Source of the DNA: Nitrososphaerota archaeon
GTDB taxonomy: Archaea > Thermoproteota > Nitrososphaeria > Conexivisphaerales > Conexivisphaeraceae
Length of the DNA stretch: 64,000 bases
Reading direction: 5' to 3'
Assembly: GCA_015522695.1 (NCBI GenBank)
Contig: WALT01000033.1
Span: 1-64,000, forward strand
In this document: positions 50,341-58,637 of the stretch, piece after piece
How the letters are laid out: the number at the start of each line of letters is the position of its first letter
How positions within the stretch are numbered: the first letter of the stretch is position 1
Notes under the pieces: generated by a model
Seen by the model: the letters and a program-made list of their open reading frames with translations, nothing else
Told to the model about the DNA's origin: nothing
Database searches by the model: none
Program-made: the position numbers and the translations under genes

Positions 50341-51276
50341 ATGAACCGGAGAGCCGTAACCGTGGTGATCGCAGTCCTAGCCATCATCGTCGCAGTCGCC
50401 GTGTACTCGGCCGTCGGCCGAGCTGGAGGGTTGAGGTTGAGGATAGCCATCGCCAGATATCATGTACACGAGGCACCACTCATCGTGGCGATCGAAAGGG
50501 GCTATTTCGAGGATGCTGGCCTCAGGATAGAACTCGTCAGATATTCGACTGGACTGGAGATGGCTACAGCTATCTCGAGGGGGGACGTGGACATCGCCAT
50601 CGCGCCAGCAGGCCCCATAATAATAGCCGCTTCGCGTGGCGCTCCAGTCAAGATAGTTTCCTTGATCAACGAGCTGGGTTGGGGGATCGTTGCAAGGCCG
50701 AGCGCGATGACCCCGGGGAACAGGATAGCCGAAGGGTCGGTGATAGCGACCCCGGGCAAAGGTTCCCCGGCCTGGTTGATGGTGAAGCTCCTCCTGGACA
50801 GGGAACATGTCAGGGGTGTCAGGATGCTCAAGATGGAGCCGTCAGCTGCAACGGCTGCACTACTGTCCGGAAAGGTCGATGCAGTGAGCCTGCCCGAGCC
50901 TCTGCCGACTCTGCTGGAGTCGAAGGGCATGATCAAGGTAGCCGGCTCCGTAGACATATGGCCCAAGATGCCCGGCTTCGTCGTCGCCGCCAGACGAGAT
51001 GCCCTGAAAGGTAAGAAGGGGGAGCTGAAGCTTTTCCTGAAGCTCATGAAGAAGGCCTCCATCGACGTCGTCGAAGATCCAGGAGATGCAGCCTACATAT
51101 TATCCAAGGACTTGAACATGAATACCGACGTCGTGAAGAAGGCGCTTAACAAGCTTAGATTCAATGTCACGTTGGATGAAGGACAGATATCCAAGTACTC
51201 TGAACTCCTGGTCGAGTACGGTGCTATCGGGAGGAAGATGTCCGCCGGGGATATCGTCTCGCGGATCCCGCCATGA
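50341..51276 (+). CDS. ABC transporter substrate-binding protein, SsuA/TauA/NMT1-like
   Basis: 311 residues. An N-terminal hydrophobic helix (about 7-27) serves as signal or anchor; no lipobox Cys. The periplasmic-binding fold begins 'LRIAIARYHVHEAPLIVAIERGYFEDAGLRIELVR', of which the key part is 'APLIVAIERGYFEDAGL' (sulfonate/nitrate/thiamine-precursor class). Other marks are 'GDVDIAIAPAGPIIIAASRG' and 'DAVSLPEPLPTLLESKG'. It is not of the ModA, WtpA or TupA type usually placed with molybdate or tungstate. Permease and ATPase follow. The substrate is unknown. Confidence 0.82.
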   Translation: MNRRAVTVVIAVLAIIVAVAVYSAVGRAGGLRLRIAIARYHVHEAPLIVAIERGYFEDAGLRIELVRYSTGLEMATAISRGDVDIAIAPAGPIIIAASRGAPVKIVSLINELGWGIVARPSAMTPGNRIAEGSVIATPGKGSPAWLMVKLLLDREHVRGVRMLKMEPSAATAALLSGKVDAVSLPEPLPTLLESKGMIKVAGSVDIWPKMPGFVVAARRDALKGKKGELKLFLKLMKKASIDVVEDPGDAAYILSKDLNMNTDVVKKALNKLRFNVTLDEGQISKYSELLVEYGAIGRKMSAGDIVSRIPP

Positions 51277-52019
51277 ACAGGGCGATCCCAGCAGTCTTAC
51301 TGGTACTCCTATCCCTGCTGATATGGGAGCTCACGTCGAGGGTCGTGGCCAGCTGGATCCTGCCATCGCCTTCGGCAGTGTTTACAACCATAATAGGAGG
51401 ACAGCTGATGATCGGCTATGTCCTCACAGCATACAGGTCCATCGTCGGCTTCGCCCTGGGTTCCCTGATCGGGATCTCCCTGGGATTAGCTGCAGCATCC
51501 ATGCGCAACTTCCCCGAGATGCTCAGTATGACATCTAGCGTGCTGGCGGCGATACCGCCGGTCGTGTTGGTCCCGTTACTCATCCTTTGGTTGGGGTTCG
51601 GTGACGTGCTCTCGGTAGCTGCATCAGCCATAGCTGCACTTGTACCCATATCCTATAACCTTCTGTCCGCGGCGGCCAACGTGGATCCCGGCATCTCGGA
51701 CTATTTAGCCACGCTCAGGATGGGGACTGCCTCAAGGCTCGAGGTGCTCTCTCGTATCTTGATGCCGCATATATTCCCGGGCTTGAGGTTGTCCGCCAAC
51801 ATGGCTTGGCGTGTATGCTTCGTGGTCGAGATGTTAGCTGTGCCCTCCGGGCTGGGGCACATAGCTTTCGATGCAGCTGGGGTTCTCGATTTGTCGACGG
51901 TGATCGCCGCGGTGTTGCTCCTCGCGGCGTCCAGCTACGTCCACCAAGCCCTGATCGACATCATGGGGAAAACCCTTTACGAGAGATGGGGGTTCGGTGC
52001 AACATGGGGACCTCGATAG
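51273..52019 (+). CDS. ABC transporter permease, SsuC/TauC-like
   Basis: 248 residues, six membrane spans. The EAA-type loop near residue 150, 'YLATLRMGTASRLEVLSRILMPHIFPGLRLSA', carries the G-x(9)-P coupling site to the ATPase. Spans include 'VLTAYRSIVGFALGSLIGISLGL' and 'VLAAIPPVVLVPLLILWLGFG', which are typical of nitrate/sulfonate/taurine permeases. It overlaps the binding protein by 4 nt and the ATPase by 16 nt. Confidence 0.87.
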   Translation: MNRAIPAVLLVLLSLLIWELTSRVVASWILPSPSAVFTTIIGGQLMIGYVLTAYRSIVGFALGSLIGISLGLAAASMRNFPEMLSMTSSVLAAIPPVVLVPLLILWLGFGDVLSVAASAIAALVPISYNLLSAAANVDPGISDYLATLRMGTASRLEVLSRILMPHIFPGLRLSANMAWRVCFVVEMLAVPSGLGHIAFDAAGVLDLSTVIAAVLLLAASSYVHQALIDIMGKTLYERWGFGATWGPR

Positions 52020-52999
52020 AGCTCATCGACGTAACTAATTACGCCCTACGTGGAGTCAGCTTGAGGGTCGGAGAAGGTGATCTACTGACGATATTGGGCC
52101 CCAACGGTTCAGGGAAGACAACCCTCATAAAGGCGATCGCCGGCCTAACCCCCTACATGGGATCAGTCATGATCGGCGGCAGGCCTGTAGATGGAGCACC
52201 GCCCAGCTCACGCAGGATAGGTTATGCCCCACAGGATCTGGGGCTCATACCGACGATGACTATTTTGGACAACGTGGCCTTGCCCCTCAGAGCTCGAGGT
52301 ATGAACGTCGATGAGGCCAGGAGGAAAGCGATGAGGACCCTTGTCGACATCGGCTTCGAGCATCTAGCGGATAAATATCCGCTCAGGGTGAGCGGAGGTG
52401 AGAGGAGGTTGGCCGTGGTCGCAAGGGCGATATCGGGAGATCCGGAGATAGTGCTCCTAGACGAACCGACATCCGGCCTCCAACCAAGTCGAGCCCGTGA
52501 AATAGCTAGGCTCATAGTCGAGCTATGGAGGAACGGGGACTACACCGTGGTCCTCGTGACACACGATATAGAGATAGCGGCCACGATGAACTCGCCCATC
52601 GCGCTTATGTTGAACGGGATGGTCATCGCTAAGGGTAACCTCTACGATACTGTGAAGGCAGCCTCCAGAGAATATTCATCCTATACTGGCCTCAACCTGC
52701 TGGCATGTAGGAAGAGCGGCGAGTCGAGCTACGGCTTGGCGATCTATGAGTGTGAAGGTGTAAAGCTAGTATCGCCGGATGGGGGCTCCAACGCGATCCT
52801 CGCCTTCTCTCCGGACGATGTCGTCATGAGCTCAGGCTCTAACAGATTGGAATGCGAGGTCATGGATTGTAGCGGCGGAGTCTCCCTGCTCGCCATCGGA
52901 CAGCTCCGCATGGTCGCCAGGTTACGGCGATGTCCTCCGCGTGGCGGCAAGGTGGTGGTCTCAATACCTCTATATGCCATCAGGGCCTATCCCAGTTAG
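52004..52999 (+). CDS. ABC transporter ATP-binding protein
   Basis: 331 residues from ATG at 52004, inside the permease end; the longer frame from 51806 is only a read-through. Walker A 'ILGPNGSGKTTLIKAI' (residues about 29-44), Q-loop 'RIGYAPQDLGLIPTMT', signature 'LRVSGGERRLAVVARAI' (LSGGQ-like with VSGGE), Walker B 'PEIVLLDEPTSGLQP' and 'VLVTHDIEIAA'. After about residue 230 comes an added TOBE-like regulatory domain ('AILAFSPDDVVMSSG'), as in ModC/PotA-type ATPases, so an oxyanion sensor is plausible. Confidence 0.88.
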   Translation: MGTSIELIDVTNYALRGVSLRVGEGDLLTILGPNGSGKTTLIKAIAGLTPYMGSVMIGGRPVDGAPPSSRRIGYAPQDLGLIPTMTILDNVALPLRARGMNVDEARRKAMRTLVDIGFEHLADKYPLRVSGGERRLAVVARAISGDPEIVLLDEPTSGLQPSRAREIARLIVELWRNGDYTVVLVTHDIEIAATMNSPIALMLNGMVIAKGNLYDTVKAASREYSSYTGLNLLACRKSGESSYGLAIYECEGVKLVSPDGGSNAILAFSPDDVVMSSGSNRLECEVMDCSGGVSLLAIGQLRMVARLRRCPPRGGKVVVSIPLYAIRAYPS

Positions 53000-53380
53000 A
53001 TGGGCGTGGTTGTCGAGAAGCTGAACGGCATGGACATAGAGGAGATATTCTCGAGGATCATAGATGCCCACAGAGGTAGGGTGGGCTCCATAATCGTATA
53101 CATGGGCGTGGTCAAGACGTCCAGCTCCAGGAATCCACCTTTGAATTTCCCAGAGGATGCTTGGTATATCCTCAACTCCGAGATCGAAGGAGCAGCGGCC
53201 AAGTATATGACCAGAAGGGGGATCTTAGAGCTCAGGATATACCATACGACCGGCTCCCCAGAAGTGGGGGAGACGGTGATCTACATTATCGTCGCGGCTG
53301 AGGATAGAGGATCGGCGTTCGACGTGGCGAGGAAATTGTTGGAGGACATAAAGATGATCCATGCAAGGCTATCCACCTAG
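53000..53380 (+). CDS. moaE: MoaE-like molybdopterin synthase large-subunit homologue, divergent
   Basis: 126 residues, starting right after the ATPase stop. The MoaE plan is visible: 'RVGSIIVYMGVVKT' (usual GAxVxFxGxVR), 'EIEGAAAKYMTRRGILELRIYHTTGSPEVGETVIYIIVAA', in which 'YHTTGSPEVGETVI' stands for HRxGxLxVGE, and 'DRGSAFDVARKLLEDIKMI'. The C-terminal WKKE segment with the thiocarboxylate-transfer lysine is missing, and the conserved HR pair is HT. It may be a low-activity or regulatory form; no moaD-like gene is in the window. Confidence 0.65.
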   Translation: MGVVVEKLNGMDIEEIFSRIIDAHRGRVGSIIVYMGVVKTSSSRNPPLNFPEDAWYILNSEIEGAAAKYMTRRGILELRIYHTTGSPEVGETVIYIIVAAEDRGSAFDVARKLLEDIKMIHARLST

Positions 53381-54361
53381 TGTATACATGGGTCTAACGT
53401 GTCTGGGGATTTCCCCTTTCTCGAGAAGGTACTTGACCCCCCTCTCCTTCTTCTCTACTGCAGTGCGTATAAAGCTGACCAACTCCTCGTCCCCCGCGCC
53501 TCCCCGCAGCAGGGGCTTCATGTCGAACTCGAGTTTGCCGAACATACATGGCACTAGCCTGCCATCTGCCGTCAGCCTTATCCTCTCGCAATCATCACAG
53601 AATGGAGCGGTCATGGAAGCTATGAAGCCCACCCCTCCACCATCTTTAAACGCATAGTTCAGCGACGTGCTCCCAGGCTCTCTGGGAAGTGGCATCAACT
53701 CGAACCTCTCCTTCACCTTGGAGAGCATATCCTTCCATGAGACTAGGAATTCGGGCTTCCACAAACCCCTACTGTCGAACGGCATGAACTCTATGAAACG
53801 GACGAATATCCCCTTCTCGGCACCGTATTCTGCGAGAGCAATTATCTCATCGTCGTTGAGCCCTCTGACTATCGTCGCATTCACCTTGACGGGATCGAAG
53901 CCCTCATCCAACGCTGCATCTACACCCCGTAGAACTCGGTCCAAGCCGTCCACGCCCGTTATCCTCTCGAACCTCTTCCTGTCCAAGCTGGGCAAGCTCA
54001 CGGTCACTGCCATCAGGCCAGCGCCCTTGAGGGCAGAGGCCTTCTCCGTGAGGAAGAAACCGTTCGTGGTCATAGCCAGCTGTTCTACCCCGGAGATGGA
54101 GGATAGTCCCCTCACAAGCTCCTCCACGCCCTTCCTGACCAGCGGTTCCCCGCCGGTTAACCTAACCTTGACCACGCCCATCCTCGTCAGTATCCTGACC
54201 ACCCTCGTTATCTCCTCGAACGTGAGTATCCTATTCCTGGGCATCCAGAGGGGAGTGGATGGCATACAGTATACACACCTGAAATTACATCTATCGGTCA
54301 CCGAAACCCTAACCTTCCTTATCACCCTTCCATATGAGTCAGCTAGAGGCCTTTCGTCCAT
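53369..54361 (-). CDS. moaA: GTP 3',8-cyclase (MoaA)
   Basis: 330 residues. Radical SAM motif 'VTDRCNFRCVYCMP' (CX3CX2C), then 'VRLTGGEPLVRKGVEEL' and 'LAMTTNGFFL'. The C-terminal second [4Fe-4S] cluster ligands are in 'APFCDDCERIRLTADGRLVPCMF'. The expected C-terminal GG of bacterial MoaA appears here as 'MYTLGG'. It turns GTP into 3',8-cyclo-GTP, the first step of molybdopterin synthesis. It overlaps moaE at the 3' end (12 nt). It lies 38 nt after moaC on the same strand. Confidence 0.95.
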   Translation of the reverse strand: MDERPLADSYGRVIRKVRVSVTDRCNFRCVYCMPSTPLWMPRNRILTFEEITRVVRILTRMGVVKVRLTGGEPLVRKGVEELVRGLSSISGVEQLAMTTNGFFLTEKASALKGAGLMAVTVSLPSLDRKRFERITGVDGLDRVLRGVDAALDEGFDPVKVNATIVRGLNDDEIIALAEYGAEKGIFVRFIEFMPFDSRGLWKPEFLVSWKDMLSKVKERFELMPLPREPGSTSLNYAFKDGGGVGFIASMTAPFCDDCERIRLTADGRLVPCMFGKLEFDMKPLLRGGAGDEELVSFIRTAVEKKERGVKYLLEKGEIPRHVRPMYTLGG

Positions 54362-54399
54362 TCCCGATCGCCCGCCATGGAACGAGATAAGGATGATGT

Positions 54400-54828
54400 T
54401 TACCCCCGCTTTATCTTTTCTACCACCTGTATCTCGGATATCCTGGTGTAGGGATAGTTTCCGGTCTCATCCTTCTCCAGATATTTAACCATGTCCCAAA
54501 CGTTCAGTAGCGCAGCCACGACGCCGCTGAGGGCATCCATCTCGACGCCGGTCTTGGCCGTCGTCCTCACCGTCACAGTAGCCCTAACGTATTCCCCCTC
54601 CACTTTCACATCCACGTCAACGCCAGTTATCGGGATATTATGACAGAAGGGCAACGTGTATGGGGTCTTCTTCACGGCCTCCATCGCCACGACCCTGGAG
54701 ACGAGCAGTGGATCCCCCTTCACGACCTCCCCCTTCTCTATCGCCGTGATTGTCTCTCCCCTCAATCTTATCCTTCCGGTCGCGGTGGCCTCCCTGTACA
54801 CCTCCTTCTTCCCGGTCACGTCGATCAT
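54400..54828 (-). CDS. moaC: Cyclic pyranopterin monophosphate synthase (MoaC)
   Basis: 142 residues from ATG at 54826-54828. The long open frame upstream (to 55401) is antisense to moaB and not MoaC-like; a TTG precedes the ATG directly. Family marks: 'MIDVTGKKEVYREATATGRI' at the N-terminus, 'TPYTLPFCHNIPITGVDVDV' (the P-L-CH-P motif), and 'TAKTGVEMDALSGVVAALL' with the catalytic region. It makes cPMP from 3',8-cyclo-GTP. Followed by moaA, preceded by divergent moaB. Confidence 0.93.
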   Translation of the reverse strand: MIDVTGKKEVYREATATGRIRLRGETITAIEKGEVVKGDPLLVSRVVAMEAVKKTPYTLPFCHNIPITGVDVDVKVEGEYVRATVTVRTTAKTGVEMDALSGVVAALLNVWDMVKYLEKDETGNYPYTRISEIQVVEKIKRG

Positions 54829-54912
54829 CAAGTCCAGTGGTGGGCGTGTGCCCCGGCCTATTAAGGTTCTCGGGCCGTTGCATTTTTCTCCCCCCGAACA
54901 TATCGGGATGAC

Positions 54913-55425
54913 GTGAGCCATCCGACGGTGGAGGTAGAGCCCATGTTCGCGATAATAACGGCGAGCGACTCGAGGTTCAAGAAGATGATAGAAGGAGGAA
55001 GCTATAGTGATGAGAGCGGTAGCACAGCGAGGGAGCTGCTGGAAAGGGAGGGCTTCAAGGTGCTGGGGCCTATACTGACGCCCAACAACACGGGCGTGCT
55101 GGAAGGGTTGATCGATTATCTGATCTCGGGGGGATTGGCGAACGTCATACTGATACTCGGCGGTACAGGGGTCTCCCAGCGGGACGTGAGCGTAGAGGCC
55201 GTGGAGGGGATATCCGATAGGATCCTTCCAGGGTTTGGCGAGGCGTTCAGGGCCCTCACGAGGGAACGGAGCTTGGAGAGGTCGCTGTTCACCAGGGCTA
55301 CCGCAGGTGTGTACTACGGCTCCCTGCTGTTCGCGGTGCCGGGGAGCCCGGACGCGGTCAGACTGGCCGTGGAGAAGTTGATAATATCCAGTGTAAGACA
55401 TCTGCTGGGCGAGACTAGGCGCTAG
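54913..55425 (+). CDS. moaB: MoaB/MogA family molybdopterin adenylyltransferase
   Basis: 170 residues from GTG. 'FAIITASDSRFKKMIEGGSYSDESG' (the ASDS/T start and the S-D-x-SG loop), 'NVILILGGTGVSQRDVSVEAV' (TGGTG equivalent) and 'AVPGSPDAVRLAVEKLI' identify the MoaB fold that adenylates molybdopterin before metal insertion by MoeA. Archaea commonly use MoaB for this step. Divergent from moaC with 84 nt between; converges with gltB by an 11-nt overlap. Confidence 0.92.
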   Translation: MSHPTVEVEPMFAIITASDSRFKKMIEGGSYSDESGSTARELLEREGFKVLGPILTPNNTGVLEGLIDYLISGGLANVILILGGTGVSQRDVSVEAVEGISDRILPGFGEAFRALTRERSLERSLFTRATAGVYYGSLLFAVPGSPDAVRLAVEKLIISSVRHLLGETRR

Positions 55426-57562
55426 TTACGGTCTCCCTTCCCACGAGTTTCACACCAGCTATCGCACTCATCTTCGGAGTCAGAGCCCTCAGGTCCTCCT
55501 TCTCCAGGTTCTTCAAGCTCGTCTTTCCAGCGAGCTGAGCCAACATACATGCCTCCTTGATGACGCTCCTCAACAAGTTCTCGAGGGAATCCGCGGCCCT
55601 GGCAACGTTCAACCTCTTCCTCAACCTCGGGTTCTGGGTTGCTATTCCGCTCGGACACCTACCGGTGCTGCATAGCCCGCACATCGTACAACCTAAGCCC
55701 ACGACGGCTAGCGTGCCTATGGCCACCGAATCTGCACCGAGAGCCAGGAGCTTTGCAACATCGGCCCCGTTCCTCACGCCACCGCTCACAACGAGGCTCA
55801 CCTTGTCCCTCAGCCCCAGTTCCTTAAGGACCCTGTTCGCCTCGACGACGGCAGCGATCGTCGGTATACCGGCATGCTCCGTGACTATGTGTGGAGAGGC
55901 ACCCGTGCCAGCTGGCTTGGCGTCGACCACGACGATGTCCGCTCCAGCTTTCGCTACTATCTTGACATCGTCCTCGACCCTTCCAGCCGCTATCTTGACG
56001 GCTATCGGAACGCGCCATCCGGTGACCTCCCTGAGCTCATCTATCTTCATCTTCAGGTCCTCTGGACCGACTATATCCAGATGCCTAGCTGGGCTTATCG
56101 CATCCGCCCCAGCAGGTATCCCCCTCATCTCCGATATCTCCTCCGTGACCTTTTCGCCCAATAGGAGGCCTCCCTGCCCAGGCTTTGCCCCTTGTCCGAT
56201 CTTGATCTCGACAGCATCGGCCGCCTTCAGATACGCCGCCGATACCCCGAACCTCGCGCTCGCATACTGGGCTATCAACATGGAGGCCTCAGCCCTCTCT
56301 TCGGGGAGCATCCCTCCCTCCCCCGTGTTGACGGCGATCCCGAGCCTCGTCGCAGCCCTAGCTATCGCTATCTTGGCCTCCCTACTTATGCTCCCAAAGC
56401 TCATGGCGCCGATGACCATGGGTGCCCTGAGCCTCAATGGCCTTTCTGCAAACCTCCTTCCCAGCACGACATCGGTGTCACATGGCTCCCTATAGCTATC
56501 TATGGGTGGTCTCGAAAGCTGCGCTGGAACTATAACCAGATCGTCCAGCCCGGGCAGCTCGATCTCCCTGGTGCCCATTCCCCTCACCATGGGGACCCCT
56601 GTAGACCTCAAGGACTGTGCATAGTTGATCTGATCGATATTCCAATATCCCCTCCTCAAATCTTGGAGGGGATAGATCCTCACGGAGCCCGTTGGACAAT
56701 ACTTCATACATGTATAGCAACCCACACACCTCTCGACATATGCCGGGTAGACATGTCCGCCCTTCTTGATGAAAACCTCCTCAGGACACATATTGTAACA
56801 TATCCCACACGCTATACATGTATCCTGAAGTATCTCGACCCTGTATCGAGGCATCAGAGGGGCCTTGACCCCGGGCATAGGCCTCCTAGGGCTGTAGATG
56901 GGCCTCCTCGACTTCGGCCTGACGAGATAATAGCTATTCCTCTCCTTGAAGCCGTACCTGGCTATCAGCTCGTTGGCCCTCCTCACATCCTCTTCAGCGG
57001 CCTCCAGGATCGACGCGTTCTTCCCTAGGCCCTCTACCCCTCCAGCGATGAAGATCTCCCCACCGATTATCATCTCGCCCAGGCTCTCACCGGCATCACC
57101 GAGGATCAACATGGTGCCGCCCATCATGTACAATCCGGCCATTATCCCCGTGCTACCCCCCACTATCAACATGCCCCTCCTCATCAGAGCACCAGGTCTA
57201 TCGCCGACGTCGCCCCTAACCACGACGGTACCGCCGACCAAGTACTGGCCTGGCCCATTACCGGCATCACCATCGACGATTATCTCCCCCTTCGTCAGGT
57301 TGTCGCCAGCATACCAGCCGGCATCACCATCGATCGCCATCCTGATTCCGTGTGCTAACGCTCCAGCATAGTAGCCCAGCGTTCCCCTGACGACGATCTC
57401 GACGTTAGCCTCCAGCCCAGCCGCTAGGTAATGTATCCCACGAGGTTCCTCGACCTCTATGAGCTTCGCCCCCTCCCTGACCATATTTCTGATCTCCCGG
57501 TTGACCTCCTTGTGGTCCCTGTCCCCCACTTTAACTCTCGCAGCCTCTACCTCGTGCACCAA
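55415..57562 (-). CDS. Archaeal glutamate synthase large-subunit-like protein (GXGXG, ferredoxin and FMN synthase domains fused)
   Basis: 715 residues in three parts. Residues 1-205 are the GXGXG beta-helix ('VRGTLGYYAGALAHGIRMAIDGDAGWYAGDN' type repeats, e.g. 'GGTVVVRGDVGDRPG'). About 245-300 is a two-cluster ferredoxin ('CIACGICYNMCPEE', 'CVGCYTCMKYCP'). About 310-700 is the FMN glutamate synthase barrel: 'APMVIGAMSFGSISREAKIAI', 'EIKIGQGAKPGQGG' and the [3Fe-4S] ligands 'CTMCGLCSTGRCPSG'. With the separate glutaminase next to it, it makes glutamate from 2-oxoglutarate and glutamine nitrogen, with ferredoxin as the likely donor. Starts inside the end of the upstream glutaminase gene. Confidence 0.92.
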   Translation of the reverse strand: MVHEVEAARVKVGDRDHKEVNREIRNMVREGAKLIEVEEPRGIHYLAAGLEANVEIVVRGTLGYYAGALAHGIRMAIDGDAGWYAGDNLTKGEIIVDGDAGNGPGQYLVGGTVVVRGDVGDRPGALMRRGMLIVGGSTGIMAGLYMMGGTMLILGDAGESLGEMIIGGEIFIAGGVEGLGKNASILEAAEEDVRRANELIARYGFKERNSYYLVRPKSRRPIYSPRRPMPGVKAPLMPRYRVEILQDTCIACGICYNMCPEEVFIKKGGHVYPAYVERCVGCYTCMKYCPTGSVRIYPLQDLRRGYWNIDQINYAQSLRSTGVPMVRGMGTREIELPGLDDLVIVPAQLSRPPIDSYREPCDTDVVLGRRFAERPLRLRAPMVIGAMSFGSISREAKIAIARAATRLGIAVNTGEGGMLPEERAEASMLIAQYASARFGVSAAYLKAADAVEIKIGQGAKPGQGGLLLGEKVTEEISEMRGIPAGADAISPARHLDIVGPEDLKMKIDELREVTGWRVPIAVKIAAGRVEDDVKIVAKAGADIVVVDAKPAGTGASPHIVTEHAGIPTIAAVVEANRVLKELGLRDKVSLVVSGGVRNGADVAKLLALGADSVAIGTLAVVGLGCTMCGLCSTGRCPSGIATQNPRLRKRLNVARAADSLENLLRSVIKEACMLAQLAGKTSLKNLEKEDLRALTPKMSAIAGVKLVGRETVTSA

Positions 57563-58467
57563 ACCTCCACCTCGCCGGGCCTCAAGTACCTGATCTTCAT
57601 CGGCGTCCCCAGCTCCTCCTCGGCCGCCTCCACGGCGGCCTCTTCACTGGCAGCCACCACGACCTCCTCACCTCTGGCGGTGAGTAATGGTCTTAAGCCG
57701 AGCTTGTCCCTGGCTATCCCTATACATCCAGGCGTCCCGACTATATATGCGAATGGGCCGTCCAGTTCCTCTATGCTGTCCTTGAGGATCTCCTCCAGGC
57801 CTTCACCCTTACCTAGCTTATCGGCTACATAGTGTACTATGAGCTCCGAGTCGTTGTCCGAATGGAACCTATCTCCTCTCATCTCCAAAATCTCCCTGGC
57901 CTTCCAGTAATTGGTTATCTGGCCGTTGTGCACGACGACGAGATCCTCATGGGTTAAACTTTGAAAGGGATGTGCATGGAAGAGGTCCACCGTGCTCTCG
58001 GTGGAGAACCTAACGTGACCCACACCATGCGTCCCCTCGACCTTCGATGCCCTGAATATAACGTCGAACCTCTCCACGGTCACCGTGTGCTTGATCACCT
58101 CGACGGTTCTCCCAGCACTTATGAGCCTCGAAACTCCGGTGGATTCTATCGCCTCAGCCAGCTGGGAGGCCGTTCCATCATAGTAGACCTCGAGCCTATC
58201 GAAGCTGACGTTCCCCACAGGATTGAGCTCTATGTTCCTGATATCGGCCCCCAAGTCGGCCAGCGCTGCTGTGATCTTACTGAGAGCTCCCACGACATCC
58301 TTGGTCAGGAGCCTGAGCTTATACGTCGCCCCGGACATCCTCTTATATACTGCTATGCCTGTGGAATCCCTGCCCCTATGTTGCAGCGCTTTGAGCATGG
58401 AGATCAGCAGCCTTCCGGCTGGTCCTTCATAACCTCCCCGGAACAGCACCGCAGCTATACCACACAT
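57547..58467 (-). CDS. Glutamate synthase glutaminase (class II amidotransferase) subunit with inserted ACT-like domain
   Basis: 306 residues. The catalytic Cys2 is exposed by 'MCGIAAVLFRGG'. 'LKALQHRGRDSTGIAVYKR' and 'GTHGVGHVRFSTES' plus 'DLVVVHNGQITNYWKAREIL' are Ntn-amidotransferase marks. Between about 52 and 132 there is an additional alpha/beta domain ('LLTKDVVGALSKITAALADLGADIRNIEL' reads like an ACT domain), inserted between the first strands. It releases ammonia from glutamine for the synthase gene just downstream (16-nt overlap). The insert may sense an amino acid. Similar inserts occur in some archaeal homologues. Confidence 0.88.
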   Translation of the reverse strand: MCGIAAVLFRGGYEGPAGRLLISMLKALQHRGRDSTGIAVYKRMSGATYKLRLLTKDVVGALSKITAALADLGADIRNIELNPVGNVSFDRLEVYYDGTASQLAEAIESTGVSRLISAGRTVEVIKHTVTVERFDVIFRASKVEGTHGVGHVRFSTESTVDLFHAHPFQSLTHEDLVVVHNGQITNYWKAREILEMRGDRFHSDNDSELIVHYVADKLGKGEGLEEILKDSIEELDGPFAYIVGTPGCIGIARDKLGLRPLLTARGEEVVVAASEEAAVEAAEEELGTPMKIRYLRPGEVEVWCTR

Positions 58468-58637
58468 TCTGAGGCCCCCGAACCATAAAATATCGAGTTT
58501 TAAAACGTTTATCTCGTTGAATGACGTACCAGCAATGTGAATAAATCTATCTTAAATATGGGATATCTTTAAACTCATTGTTAAATGATCGATCTGGCAT
58601 AAAATTTTTTAGAACCTCTTCCCATACCAACTCCGCC
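58468..58637. promoter_or_regulatory. Divergent AT-rich promoter region between glutaminase and MBL genes
   Basis: 170 nt, strongly AT-rich. Rightward TATA-like GCATAAAATT lies at about 58598-58607, 30 nt before the MBL ATG. Leftward TATA-like ATATTTTA lies at about 58485-58492. The motif AAACGTTTAT at 58504-58513 equals the core of the Mo-island operator arm, possibly a coincidence. No gene here. Confidence 0.45.

Noticed and set aside
51806-52003. Longer start for the ABC ATPase gene
   Set aside because: The stretch is an out-of-frame reading of the permease gene; the ATG at 52004 precedes the normal first strand.
54829-55401. Long N-terminal extension of moaC
   Set aside because: It is the antisense of moaB and has no MoaC-like content; the usual MoaC N-terminus begins at the ATG at 54828.
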